Source of the DNA: Pseudomonas sp. G.S.17
GTDB taxonomy: Bacteria > Pseudomonadota > Gammaproteobacteria > Pseudomonadales > Pseudomonadaceae
Assembly (NCBI RefSeq): GCF_038096165.1
Contig: NZ_CP151076.1
Coordinates: 2,101,001-2,165,000, forward strand
Direction of reading: 5' to 3'
DNA: 64,000 bases
The position numbers and the translations under genes are program-made. The notes beneath the pieces are model-generated. The model saw nothing but the letters and a program-made list of their open reading frames with translations. It ran no database searches and was not told where the DNA came from. Shown piece after piece: positions 17,700 through 26,540 of this stretch (the stretch's first letter is position 1; the number at the start of each line of letters is the position of its first letter).

Positions 17700-19013
17700 C
17701 TAGCGATTCACCACCTTCGCCGGCAACGCCACCACCAGCAAGCTGCTCAGAACCAGGCACACAGCGAAAAACCACATCACACCAGCGCTGCTGCCAGTGA
17801 CGTCCATGGCGATGCCCATCAGTGAATTACTCACCAGGCCGGCGATGTTCGCCAATGAGCAGGCCAGGGCAAACCCGGTTGCGGCGGCGCGGCCTTTGAG
17901 AAAGGTCGCCGGCAGGCTGAAGAACGCTGGCAACGCGCCGAATATTCCTGCTGAGGCGATCGCGAACAGCAGCACGGTTGCCACTACGTCGTGGGTGAAA
18001 AAGGTGCTGCCGGCCATGGCCGCCGCGCCAATCAGGTACGGCACAATGATGTGCCAGCGCCGTTCCCGATGCCGGTCCGAACTGGCGCCGATAAACAGCA
18101 TGCCCAGTAGCGCGGCAATGCTCGGCAGCGCGGTCAGCACACCGATATGGAAGGTTTCAGTCACGCCCGCATTGCGGATGAACGTCGGCATCCAGAAACC
18201 CATGGCGTAGGCGCTGAGCAGCATCGAGAAGTCGATGCCGCCGAGCATCCAGACCTTGAGATTGAAGAAGCCGTCGCGAAAGCTGTATTTGCTGCCCTTT
18301 TCATGGGCAGCATCCAGGGCCAGTTCGCTTTCCAGCAGGCGCTTTTCCGTGTCATCCAGCCAGCGGGCCTGACGATGATTGTTCGGCAGCAGCCAGAAGG
18401 CCAGCACCCCCAACAGCACGCTCGGCACCGCTTCAAGCAGAAACAGCCATTGCCAGCCGCGCAGCCCGGCGGTCTGGTCGAAGTGGCTCATGATCCAGCC
18501 GGATAACGGGCCGCCGATGATGCTCGACAGCGGCAGGCCGAGCATGAACAGCGCAATGATGCGGCCCCGTCGATACGTGGGAAACCAGGTGGTCAGGTAA
18601 AACAATACGCCTGGCAGGAAGCCGGCTTCGGCCACGCCCAGCAAAAATCGCAGCACATAGAACTGAGTGGTCGTGGTGACCAGCATCGTGCATGCCGAAA
18701 GCAGACCCCAGGTGATCATGATCCGGGCGATCCAGATCCTCGCGCCGATCCGTTCCAGGACCAGATTGCTGGGCACTTCGAACAGGATGTAGCCGACGAA
18801 AAACAGTCCGGCGCCCAGACCAAAGGCGGTCTCGCTGAAGTGCAGTTGATCGAGCATCTGCAATTTGGCGAAGCCAATGTTGATCCGGTCCAGGTAGGCG
18901 GCCAGATAACAGAAGCACAGGAACGGGATCAGCTTCCAGGTGATTTTTCGATACAGCGCCTTGAAGGGGTCGTTGAGGTCGGTCAATGTGCTTTTTACAT
19001 CTGCTGGGGGCAT
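17700..19013 (-). CDS. MFS transporter, ACS type, divergent from the molybdenum hydroxylase
   Basis: The 437-residue protein has twelve hydrophobic segments and the ACS-type opening LIPFLCFCYLAAYLDRINIG. GLGAGLFFVGYILFEVPSNL and GVAEAGFLPGVLFYL follow. It is a paralogue in type of the permease at 12185, though clearly different in sequence. It is divergent from the NicA/NicB-like pair, with 339 bp between starts. By location it is the candidate importer for that enzyme's substrate, as nicotinate permease NicT is also an MFS protein. That link is inference, and other organic acids are possible. Confidence 0.85.
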   Translation of the reverse strand: MPPADVKSTLTDLNDPFKALYRKITWKLIPFLCFCYLAAYLDRINIGFAKLQMLDQLHFSETAFGLGAGLFFVGYILFEVPSNLVLERIGARIWIARIMITWGLLSACTMLVTTTTQFYVLRFLLGVAEAGFLPGVLFYLTTWFPTYRRGRIIALFMLGLPLSSIIGGPLSGWIMSHFDQTAGLRGWQWLFLLEAVPSVLLGVLAFWLLPNNHRQARWLDDTEKRLLESELALDAAHEKGSKYSFRDGFFNLKVWMLGGIDFSMLLSAYAMGFWMPTFIRNAGVTETFHIGVLTALPSIAALLGMLFIGASSDRHRERRWHIIVPYLIGAAAMAGSTFFTHDVVATVLLFAIASAGIFGALPAFFSLPATFLKGRAAATGFALACSLANIAGLVSNSLMGIAMDVTGSSAGVMWFFAVCLVLSSLLVVALPAKVVNR

Positions 19014-19352
19014 GGATTTGTCCTGGAAGCGGCAGGGCTGATCAGTAGGTGGCCGGCGAAGATAGAAGGATTGTTGAACAAATGTGAGGAGAAATGTACT
19101 CGTGGTTTGAGTGATCCGTCCTTAAAAGCAGTAGGAAGCGTCTGTAGTAACAATGTTAATACCCGTAAGTAGCGGCTTGAAGCCAGGAAACTCACCCGAA
19201 AGCTTGGGCTTGCCGCTCAGGGGCCTGAAAAAATAAAGGGCGATCTGGGTTTAAATAGCGGCTTTCGTCAGATGCTCCATCGCTGCTCATATTTCATGAA
19301 GTAACCACTTCACAAACGCCACGGATGGCTTTTTGAAAAGGGAGAGCAATCC
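19014..19352. other. Intergenic region between divergent MFS and hydroxylase genes
   Basis: No gene is seen here. It must hold the two divergent promoters. TTGTTGAACAA at 19071-19081 fits the GntR-type TNGTNNNACNA pattern, but no regulator gene is adjacent and an 11-bp match is weak. The purine-rich AAGGGAGAG before 19353 is the ribosome site of the downstream gene. Confidence 0.4.
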
Positions 19353-19841
19353 ATGGGCGAGCCCGTCATGGCACCGGAAAGGACCGTGACCTTGCGGGTC
19401 AATGGCCAGACCGCTGCTGTCACCGCCATGCTTGATACACCGCTGTTGCTGGTGTTGCGCAATGACTTGCAACTCAACGGCCCGAAATACGGCTGCGGGT
19501 TGGGGGAATGCGGCGCGTGCACGGTGACTATCGACGGGATTGCCGCGCGCGCTTGTGTGTTTCCCCTGAGCGGCGCCCAAGGTCGGGAAATCACCACCCT
19601 GGAGGGCCTCGGCAACCGCCAGCGTCCGCATCCGGTGCAACAGGCATTCATCGACGAGCAGGCCGCGCAATGCGGCTACTGCATGAACGGCATGATCATG
19701 ACCGCCAAGGCGCTGCTTGATCGTATCCCCCAGCCCACGGACGCAGAGATTCGCCAAGAGCTGTCGGGCAATCTCTGCCGCTGCGGCACCCACCTTGAAA
19801 TACTTCGTGCGGTGCGGCGTGCCGCGCGGCAGACGTCTTGA
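19353..19841 (+). CDS. nicA: [2Fe-2S] subunit of a molybdenum hydroxylase, NicA/IorA-like
   Basis: The 162-residue product has the two iron-sulfur modules of xanthine-oxidase-family small subunits. The plant-ferredoxin-type cluster is at KYGCGLGECGACTV near residue 48, with a fourth cysteine in ARACVFPL. The helical cluster is at QCGYCMNGMI near 109 and GNLCRCGTH near 143. It passes electrons from the molybdenum site to the cytochrome domains of the next gene. The ATG at 19353 has a GGGAGAG ribosome site. It lies 13 bp before the large-subunit gene. Size and pairing match nicotinate hydroxylase NicA of P. putida, but the other nic genes are missing here, so the symbol is tentative. Confidence 0.85.
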   Translation: MGEPVMAPERTVTLRVNGQTAAVTAMLDTPLLLVLRNDLQLNGPKYGCGLGECGACTVTIDGIAARACVFPLSGAQGREITTLEGLGNRQRPHPVQQAFIDEQAAQCGYCMNGMIMTAKALLDRIPQPTDAEIRQELSGNLCRCGTHLEILRAVRRAARQTS

Positions 19842-19854
19842 ACGGATCACCCTC

Positions 19855-22800
19855 ATGCCTCAAGCCTTGCTCAACCGTGACCAATTGCTGGCCAAGACCG
19901 GCGTGCTGCTGATCATCGACACTATCGAACCGTCCTCGGCGCCGTTGGCCAAAGGCGACGTGTCGGTGCCCAAACCACCCGAGAAGGCGCTGTTCATCGC
20001 GGTCAACGATGACGGCCATGTCTATGCATTCAATGGTCATGTCGACCTTGGCACCGGCATTCGCACGGCACTGGCGCAGATCGTTGCCGAAGAGCTGGAT
20101 GTGGCGCTGGATCAGGTGCGCATGATCCTGGGCGACACCGCCGATGCACCGGATCAGGGGCCGACCATTGCCAGCGCGACCATCCAGCTTGCCGCGATCC
20201 CGTTGCGTAATGCCGCAGCAGAAGCGCGCCGCTTTCTGCTGCAACGCGCGGCTGAGCGTCTGGACGTCACGCTTGAATCGTTGAGCATCGACCGTGGCGA
20301 GGTGACGGCGGGTGATGGCCGGACGCTGAGTTTTGCCGAGCTGGTAGCGAATGAGCACGACGAGCTGGGCATTTCCGGCACTGCACCGCTGAAAAATGTC
20401 GCGGCCTATCGCCTGGTCGGCACGGGCGCGGCGCGGGTGGATATTCCCGGCAAAGCCACTGGCGAGCTGACCTACGTGCATGACATGCGCTTGCCGAACA
20501 TGCTTCACGGTCGAGTGATTCGTCCGCCTTATGCGGGCCTGGACAGCGGCGACTTCGTTGGCAACAGCCTGCTGGAGGTTGACGAAGCATCGATCGCCCA
20601 GGTTCCGGGTGTGGTCCGGGTGGTGGTGATTCGTGATTTTGTCGGCGTGGTTGCGTTGCGCGAAGAACAGGCCGCCAAGGCTGCGCAACTGCTCAAGGTC
20701 ACCTGGAAGGACTGGAATCACAAGTTGCCGGACATGGCTGATGTTGCCCAGGCGATCCGCGCCAACCCTCGCGTGCAGCGGGTAGTGCTGGATCAGGGCA
20801 ATATCGAAAACGCACTCGCCCACGCCAGCCAGCGCATGCCGCGTCGCTATGTCTGGCCGTACCAGATGCACGCCTCCATCGGCCCATCGTGCGCGCTGGC
20901 GGATTATCAGCCTGCGGGCTTGCGCGTCTGGTCCGGCACGCAGAACCCGCACCTGCTGCGCGCAGACCTGGCCTGGTTGCTGGAATATCCTGAAGAGCGC
21001 ATCGAGATCATCCGCATGGAAGCTTCCGGTTGTTACGGGCGCAACTGTGCCGATGATGTGAGCGCTGACGCCGCTTTGCTGTCCCGCGCGGTCGGGTTGC
21101 CGGTGCGCGTGCAGCTGACTCGCGAACAGGAACATGTCTGGGAACCCAAGGGCGCGGCCCAACTGATGGAAGTCGATGGTGGCCTGAACGCCGACGGCGG
21201 GGTGGCCGGTTATGACTTTCACACCAGCTATCCATCCAACGACGCGCCAACTCTGGCGTTGTTGCTGACCGCTCGCGTCGAACCGGTGGCGGCGTTGTTC
21301 GAGATGGGCGATCGAACTTCAGTTGCGCCTTATGATTTCGAGCACATGCGAGTCACCATCAACGACATGGCGCCCATGGTCCGCTCGTCATGGATGCGTG
21401 GCGTGTCAGCGCTGCCCAACACCTTCGCTCACGAATCCTATATCGATGAGCTGGCCTTCGCGGCGGGGGTTGATCCTGTCGAATATCGTCTGCGTTATCT
21501 GCATGACGAGCGCGGCGCGGCACTGGTCAGGGCCACTGCTGCCCGCGCGCAGTGGACGCCACGCAGCGAATCGATGTCGATCCCCGAGCAGGACAACGTG
21601 TTGCGCGGACGCGGCTTTGCCTATGCGCGTTATATGCACAGCAAGTTTCCCGGTTCCGGCGCAGCGTGGGCGGCGTGGGTGGCCGACGTTGCGGTGGACA
21701 GGCTGAGCGGCGAAGTGACGGTGACGCGCGTGGTGGTGGGGCATGACGCTGGCATGATGATCAATCCGGCGGGAGTGCAGCATCAGATTCACGGCAACGT
21801 CATTCAGTCCACCAGCCGCGTGCTCAAGGAACAGGTGACTTTCGAAGCGTCCACGGTCGCCAGCAAGGAGTGGGGCGGTTATCCCATCCTTACTTTTCCC
21901 CAGGTGCCGGACATCGATGTGCTGATGATGCCGCGCCAGAACGAGCCGCCGCTGGGCGCGGGGGAGTCGGCAGCCGTGCCCAGCGCGGCGGCCATTGCCA
22001 ATGCGATCTACGACGCCACCGGAATCCGCTTTCGCGAACTGCCGATCACTGCCGAACGGGTGCTTGCGGCGCTCAAAAGTGCAGAGGCCAAAACCGACGG
22101 GCATCCGCCTGCACCTTCGAAAGCCAAACGCTTCAGGGGATTGTTGGGTTCGATGATGTTGGCATTCGGCGCATTACTGGGCAGCGCATCGCCGTGGCGG
22201 GCGGAAATCGCGCCGATTGCGCCGCCCAACCCTGGCACTTGGTCAGCCGCTACCCTGGAACGTGGACGCTTGCTGGCGGCGGCGGGGGACTGCGCGGTCT
22301 GTCACACCGCGCCGGGCGGGACGAGTAACGCGGGCGGGCGAGCCCTGCAAACACCATTTGGCACCCTTTACACCCGCAACATCACTCCGGACGCGCAAAC
22401 CGGGATCGGTAACTGGTCGTATCCGGCCTTCGAGCGGGCTATGCGCGAGGGTATCAGTCGCGATGGCAAGCATCTGTACCCGGCGTTCCCCTACACCGCT
22501 TTCAGAAATATCAACGATGCCGACATGCAGGCGCTCTATGCCTGGTTGATGGCGCAGCCCCCCGTCAGCCAGCCGCTCAGAAGCAACGAGCTGCGTTATC
22601 CGTGGAACCTGCGCCCGTTGCTGGCTGGCTGGAACGCATTGTTTTTGCGCAACGGCGAGTTCCAGGTTCAACCCGATCGCAGCGAGCAGTGGAATCGCGG
22701 CGCGTATCTGGTCAACGGCCTGGGGCATTGCGCGGCCTGTCACTCGCCGCGTAATGCGCTGGGCGCGCAGAAGGGCGGTGTGTGGTTTCTGGCTGGCGGC

Positions 22801-23409
22801 ACAGTGGACGGCTGGCAAGCGCCAGCACTTAATGGTCTTTCGCAAGCACCGACGCCCTGGGCCGAGGAGCAACTGTTCACCTACCTGAGCAACGGCTATT
22901 CCAAGGCCCATGGCGTGGCGGCCGGACCCATGGGCCCGGTGGTCAGCGAGCTGGCTAAATTGGCCACCACCGACATTCGCGCCATGGCGGTGTATCTGGT
23001 TTCGCTGGATGCATCGGCCGTGTCTCAGCCCAAGCCTGGCGATGCATTGATCCCCAAGCCGACGCTGGCGTCATTGAACCGGGGCAAGCGCATTTTCGAA
23101 GGAGCCTGTCGGGGTTGTCATGCGGATGGAAAAGGGCCGAAGCTGTTCGGTGTCAGCCCATCACTGGCCCGCAACACCAACCTGCACAGCCGGCAACCCG
23201 ATAACTTGCTGAAGATCATCCTGGACGGCATTCCGACCCCGGCGACTGCGGATCTGGGTTATATGCCGGGCTTCAAGGACAGTTTGTCCGATACGCAAAT
23301 CAGCGAGTTGACGGCGTACCTGCGCAACCGCTTCGCGCCGAATCAGCCGCAATGGCCCGGCGTCAGGGAAAAAGTGGCCCATTTACGGGCCAATCCGGGA
23401 ACGCATTGA
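19855..23409 (+). CDS. nicB: Molybdopterin hydroxylase large subunit fused to three cytochrome c domains, NicB-like
   Basis: The 1184-residue product has a molybdopterin-binding part over about residues 1-740, with VFAFNGHVDLGTGI-type and GSGAAWAAWVADVAVD segments and the catalytic glutamate in PPLGAGESAAVPSAAAIAN. A hydrophobic anchor follows near 757 (GLLGSMMLAFGALLG). Three c-type heme sites come next: CAVCH near 812, CAACH near 958 and CRGCH near 1084. This fused build is that of nicotinate hydroxylase NicB, which sends electrons to the respiratory chain. The ATG at 19855 is chosen by position 13 bp after the small subunit; the frame is open further upstream only inside that gene. Substrate could be nicotinate, another N-heterocycle or an aldehyde. 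Confidence 0.85.
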   Translation: MPQALLNRDQLLAKTGVLLIIDTIEPSSAPLAKGDVSVPKPPEKALFIAVNDDGHVYAFNGHVDLGTGIRTALAQIVAEELDVALDQVRMILGDTADAPDQGPTIASATIQLAAIPLRNAAAEARRFLLQRAAERLDVTLESLSIDRGEVTAGDGRTLSFAELVANEHDELGISGTAPLKNVAAYRLVGTGAARVDIPGKATGELTYVHDMRLPNMLHGRVIRPPYAGLDSGDFVGNSLLEVDEASIAQVPGVVRVVVIRDFVGVVALREEQAAKAAQLLKVTWKDWNHKLPDMADVAQAIRANPRVQRVVLDQGNIENALAHASQRMPRRYVWPYQMHASIGPSCALADYQPAGLRVWSGTQNPHLLRADLAWLLEYPEERIEIIRMEASGCYGRNCADDVSADAALLSRAVGLPVRVQLTREQEHVWEPKGAAQLMEVDGGLNADGGVAGYDFHTSYPSNDAPTLALLLTARVEPVAALFEMGDRTSVAPYDFEHMRVTINDMAPMVRSSWMRGVSALPNTFAHESYIDELAFAAGVDPVEYRLRYLHDERGAALVRATAARAQWTPRSESMSIPEQDNVLRGRGFAYARYMHSKFPGSGAAWAAWVADVAVDRLSGEVTVTRVVVGHDAGMMINPAGVQHQIHGNVIQSTSRVLKEQVTFEASTVASKEWGGYPILTFPQVPDIDVLMMPRQNEPPLGAGESAAVPSAAAIANAIYDATGIRFRELPITAERVLAALKSAEAKTDGHPPAPSKAKRFRGLLGSMMLAFGALLGSASPWRAEIAPIAPPNPGTWSAATLERGRLLAAAGDCAVCHTAPGGTSNAGGRALQTPFGTLYTRNITPDAQTGIGNWSYPAFERAMREGISRDGKHLYPAFPYTAFRNINDADMQALYAWLMAQPPVSQPLRSNELRYPWNLRPLLAGWNALFLRNGEFQVQPDRSEQWNRGAYLVNGLGHCAACHSPRNALGAQKGGVWFLAGGTVDGWQAPALNGLSQAPTPWAEEQLFTYLSNGYSKAHGVAAGPMGPVVSELAKLATTDIRAMAVYLVSLDASAVSQPKPGDALIPKPTLASLNRGKRIFEGACRGCHADGKGPKLFGVSPSLARNTNLHSRQPDNLLKIILDGIPTPATADLGYMPGFKDSLSDTQISELTAYLRNRFAPNQPQWPGVREKVAHLRANPGTH

Positions 23410-23489
23410 ACGCTTGACCTGAAATGACTCCGGTTTCACGGACCTACCACCGACAGGTAGGACTTGTCCCCGAAAGTTTCAGGTGCGCC

Positions 23490-24833
23490 TCACAGGATGC
23501 GATACAGCAAGCGCTCGGCACGTACCCGGCTGACCCGACGCAGAAAGGTTCTGACCGCGACCGGATATTCCATCAGGGTATCCAGCTCGTCGTACTTGCC
23601 GACGCGCTGGGTGTTGCGCATCAGGCTTTCGATTTCGGCCTGGCGTGCGCTGAGCCATTGACCCTTGGGATCGTCGATCAGCAGCGCGTTTTCCAGGTCC
23701 AGATTGAAGGCCCGGGGGTTCAGGTTGTTACCAGTCAGCAAGGTGTAGCGGTCGTCAACCCACATGCCCTTGAGGTGGAAGGTGTTCTCGCCTTCCTTCC
23801 ACAGGTGCAGGTTCAACTGGTGACGGGCGATGGAGGCTTTATGCTTCTGGGCAAAGCGCCGCAAACTGATCTCGTAGAGATAAGGCAATGCGGAAATGAC
23901 CTTGAATGGCTCATCAGGCGGGATAAAGAAGTCATTCGCTTTTTTGTCGCCAATGATGATGTCGACCTTTACGCCACGCTTGAGGGCGCGATTGATTTCC
24001 CGCGTCACCGCCAGGGGCACGTTGAAATAAGGCGTGCAAATGGTCAGCTGGATTTTACTGGCCGCAATCAATTCGAGAATCGTGCGATTGAGCGGGTTGC
24101 GTGGGCCGACTCCCAGCAAGGGAATGATCCGCAACTCACCGTTTTCCACGACGCCGGTTGAAGTGTCGTATACGGCGCGCTTGAGATGGTTGCGAAAGGC
24201 ACGGATTTCGCTGCGCAGGCTGCGGGACGTCGGCGGCGAAGGCAGGTCCAGGCGATGCACCGCTCCGGAGGGCAGGATGTCGCGCTGCACCATGGCCTGG
24301 AAAGCGTCGGCCAGCGGCTTGCTGTCCACCACGTGATAGCGGTCCAGACGGTATTTGTCGAGCTTGTGCAGGTAAACGTTATTGATGCTGGCGCCGCTGT
24401 AGATCACGGCGTCATCGATCACGCTGCCTTTCAAGTGCAAGACCCCGAACAGTTCGCGGGTCTGTACCGGCACGCCGTAGATCGGCACTTCCTCGTCATA
24501 CTCCAGATTCTGCGCCTGATACCAGGTGGAATTGCCCGGCTGGCGTCCCGCGCCGATCAGGCCACGCTGCGCCCGGAACCAATCCACCAGCACCACCACA
24601 TCCAGCTCGGGCCTGGCGGCTTTGGCGGCGTACAGTGCGTCGAGTATTTCCTGGCCGGCTTCGTCCTGCTGCAAGTACAAGGCGATGATGTAAATACGCC
24701 GGGTCGCCGAGGCGATTTTCTCCAGCAGGCAGCGACGGTAATCAGCGGCAGTGGGCAGAATCGTGAGGGCATCGCCGGGCAAGACAAAACCGCGCAGCGC
24801 TGCAAGGGTAGAGCGTCGGAAGTTGGACCGCAT
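23490..24833 (-). CDS. pssA: Phosphatidylserine synthase, phospholipase-D type (PssA)
   Basis: The product of 447 residues has the two HKD motifs of the PLD superfamily, HLKGSVIDD near 130 and HLKGMWVDD near 355, and LEKIASATRRIYIIALYLQQ near the N-terminus, very like E. coli PssA. It transfers serine onto CDP-diacylglycerol to make phosphatidylserine, the precursor of phosphatidylethanolamine, at the inner membrane surface. The ATG at 24833 has GAGAGG just before it and gives the E. coli-like length; a longer start at 24857 is less likely. No operon partner is visible; REP sequences lie upstream and a plain gap downstream. Confidence 0.93.
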   Translation of the reverse strand: MRSNFRRSTLAALRGFVLPGDALTILPTAADYRRCLLEKIASATRRIYIIALYLQQDEAGQEILDALYAAKAARPELDVVVLVDWFRAQRGLIGAGRQPGNSTWYQAQNLEYDEEVPIYGVPVQTRELFGVLHLKGSVIDDAVIYSGASINNVYLHKLDKYRLDRYHVVDSKPLADAFQAMVQRDILPSGAVHRLDLPSPPTSRSLRSEIRAFRNHLKRAVYDTSTGVVENGELRIIPLLGVGPRNPLNRTILELIAASKIQLTICTPYFNVPLAVTREINRALKRGVKVDIIIGDKKANDFFIPPDEPFKVISALPYLYEISLRRFAQKHKASIARHQLNLHLWKEGENTFHLKGMWVDDRYTLLTGNNLNPRAFNLDLENALLIDDPKGQWLSARQAEIESLMRNTQRVGKYDELDTLMEYPVAVRTFLRRVSRVRAERLLYRIL

Positions 24834-24932
24834 AAGCCTCTCGAAGGGGTAAACCAACAGCGCACGAGCTTACACCAGAGTCGAGGTCAGGTCGTGGATG
24901 CTCTGCCAATGATCGCCAAACCTCAGCTCTCT

Positions 24933-25095
24933 GGGAGCGAGGCCGGTACATCCGCTGAAGCTCCAAACCAGAACCTACGCCTTCGCGAACAAGTTCGCTC
25001 CCACACAGTGGGAGCGAGGCTTGCCCGCGAAGAGGCCGGTACATCCGCCGAAGCTTCTAATCAGAAACGACGACTTCGCGGGCAAGCCTCGCCAA
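24933..25095. repeat. Tandem pair of REPINs with a shared loop sequence
   Basis: GAGGCCGGTACATCCGCTGA at 24939 recurs as GAGGCCGGTACATCCGCCGA at 25032, 93 bp on. Each copy is followed by a REP arm: TTCGCGAACAAGTTCGCTCC near 24982, and TTCGCGGGCAAGCCTCG near 25074. GGTACATCC also occurs in the loops near 4751 and 39396. The gap between pssA and the phosphodiesterase gene holds nothing else. Confidence 0.85.
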
Positions 25096-25133
25096 CGGGG
25101 TCATCGCCTCGCGAGTCAGATGAGCACGCCAGC

Positions 25134-26291
25134 TTAGTAACCGTTGCGCTTCAAGATCGCATCCATGCTTTCTTTCGCTGGCCGACCGTAGAACTTCAGC
25201 AATTGCGAAGCACGGTTGGTAAAGAAGCCATCAACCCCGTCATCGCTGACTTTCTTGAAATCCACTTCGTCATCGACGGTATAGGGATGCACCACCAGAC
25301 CCTTGTCGTGGGCCATCTTGTTCATCCAGGGTTTGACCAGGTCCATGTAACTCTGATCGCCACCGTGGCTGAGTTTGGTAGACGGGCCGGTGCCAATCGC
25401 GCCGTGTGCCTTGGCCCAATCCATCCAGGCGGCAAACTCCGCTTCGGATTTGACCTCCTGCGCCCCGTAATAGCTGGCCTTGTCCTTGAAGCCGGAATCC
25501 TTGAATGCCACGCTGGATTTCGGTTCGATCGATCCTTCACCGATCCACAACAGCAGCACTTTCGGTACTTGCGGCATCTCTTGCTGCAGCAGGTCCAGAC
25601 TTGGTTTCTCGAAGGTCTGCAACACCACACGGCCTGGCATGTGCGCCACGTTTACATGACCTGCGCCAGCGGCCGGGCGTGAAGTCAGCCAGCCGCGTTT
25701 GTCCAGGTTCTTTTTCAGGTCGGCTTCAATGCCGGGAAACTGCGCAGGGACTTTGGTTTCGATATACAGGCCGGGCTTGTTGCTGCCGCCTTCGGCGATG
25801 TCGATCACTTCATCCAGGGTCAGGATCTGCAGCCCGGCATAGCTGGCGCGCGCACGGTCGGGATAGGCCTTGTTGAACCAGGATCCAGCGTCGAGCCGCT
25901 TGAGTTCGGCGAGGGTAAAGGTGCTGACCGGATCCTTGGCGCGCGCGGGGAAAACTTCGGCGACGTTGGTGGTGCGTACCAGAGTGTCGTCATGCAAGGC
26001 GATCAACACGCCGTCCTTGGTGCGCTGAATGTCCATTTCCAGATAATCCGCCCCCAGTTCACGGGCCACGGTATAGGCCGGAATGGTCTCTTCCGGCGCG
26101 TCAAACGAAGCGCCGCGATGGGCAATGACCGCAGGCCATGGCAGGCCGATCTTTTCGCTCAACGCCTTGCCCGGCGCTTCGGCTGAAACCGCCACGGCCG
26201 ATGCCAGCATCAAGCCTGTGAATGCACTCGCGGCCAGCAGCTGGGCAATCGGCGTTTTACGGAACAGGTTGTTCGACATTCCTTTCAACAT
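25134..26291 (-). CDS. glpQ: Periplasmic glycerophosphodiester phosphodiesterase
   Basis: The 385-residue product has a Sec signal peptide (LLAASAFTGLMLASAVAVSA) and the GDPD barrel. Catalytic motifs are visible: AVIAHRGASFDAPEET near residue 55, ADYLEMDIQRTKDGVLIALH near 84, and the acidic PGLYIETKVP. It hydrolyses glycerophosphodiesters such as glycerophosphocholine to glycerol-3-phosphate. An AGAAGGA site sits 11 bases before the ATG at 26291; an internal ATG four codons on has no proper spacing. It is a single gene divergent from the PAS-GGDEF gene and close to pssA, though separate from it. Confidence 0.9.
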   Translation of the reverse strand: MLKGMSNNLFRKTPIAQLLAASAFTGLMLASAVAVSAEAPGKALSEKIGLPWPAVIAHRGASFDAPEETIPAYTVARELGADYLEMDIQRTKDGVLIALHDDTLVRTTNVAEVFPARAKDPVSTFTLAELKRLDAGSWFNKAYPDRARASYAGLQILTLDEVIDIAEGGSNKPGLYIETKVPAQFPGIEADLKKNLDKRGWLTSRPAAGAGHVNVAHMPGRVVLQTFEKPSLDLLQQEMPQVPKVLLLWIGEGSIEPKSSVAFKDSGFKDKASYYGAQEVKSEAEFAAWMDWAKAHGAIGTGPSTKLSHGGDQSYMDLVKPWMNKMAHDKGLVVHPYTVDDEVDFKKVSDDGVDGFFTNRASQLLKFYGRPAKESMDAILKRNGY

Positions 26292-26540
26292 GGGCGTCTA
26301 ATTCCTTCTGATCGTCATGGTTGACTGTCTTAATCCACGCAAAGCTTTAACAGCATCAGGCGGGGCCAGCAAGGTGCCTGTCGGGCCCCGCGCGGATCAG
26401 GTTCCAGTCAATCGCAGGGGTTTTTAGAGGTTTGTGGCTCATTGGCACGCATTTGGGCACTATAGGCCGTCAATTGTTGTCAGCTTGCACGGCAAATGAG
26501 TCCGCCCCGTGAACGCTAGAATTTTCCAGGCAGTCTTTTT

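Noticed and set aside
19071..19081. GntR-type box TTGTTGAACAA
   Set aside because: Eleven degenerate positions are too few, and no GntR gene lies near.
19696..21222. 508-codon minus-strand frame opposite the nicB-like gene
   Set aside because: Antisense to an iron-sulfur/molybdenum gene pair with intact motifs, so a shadow.
26431..26465. Sigma-54-like TGGCACG at 26444
   Set aside because: The -12 element has GG where GC is essential, and no enhancer-binding partner is evident.
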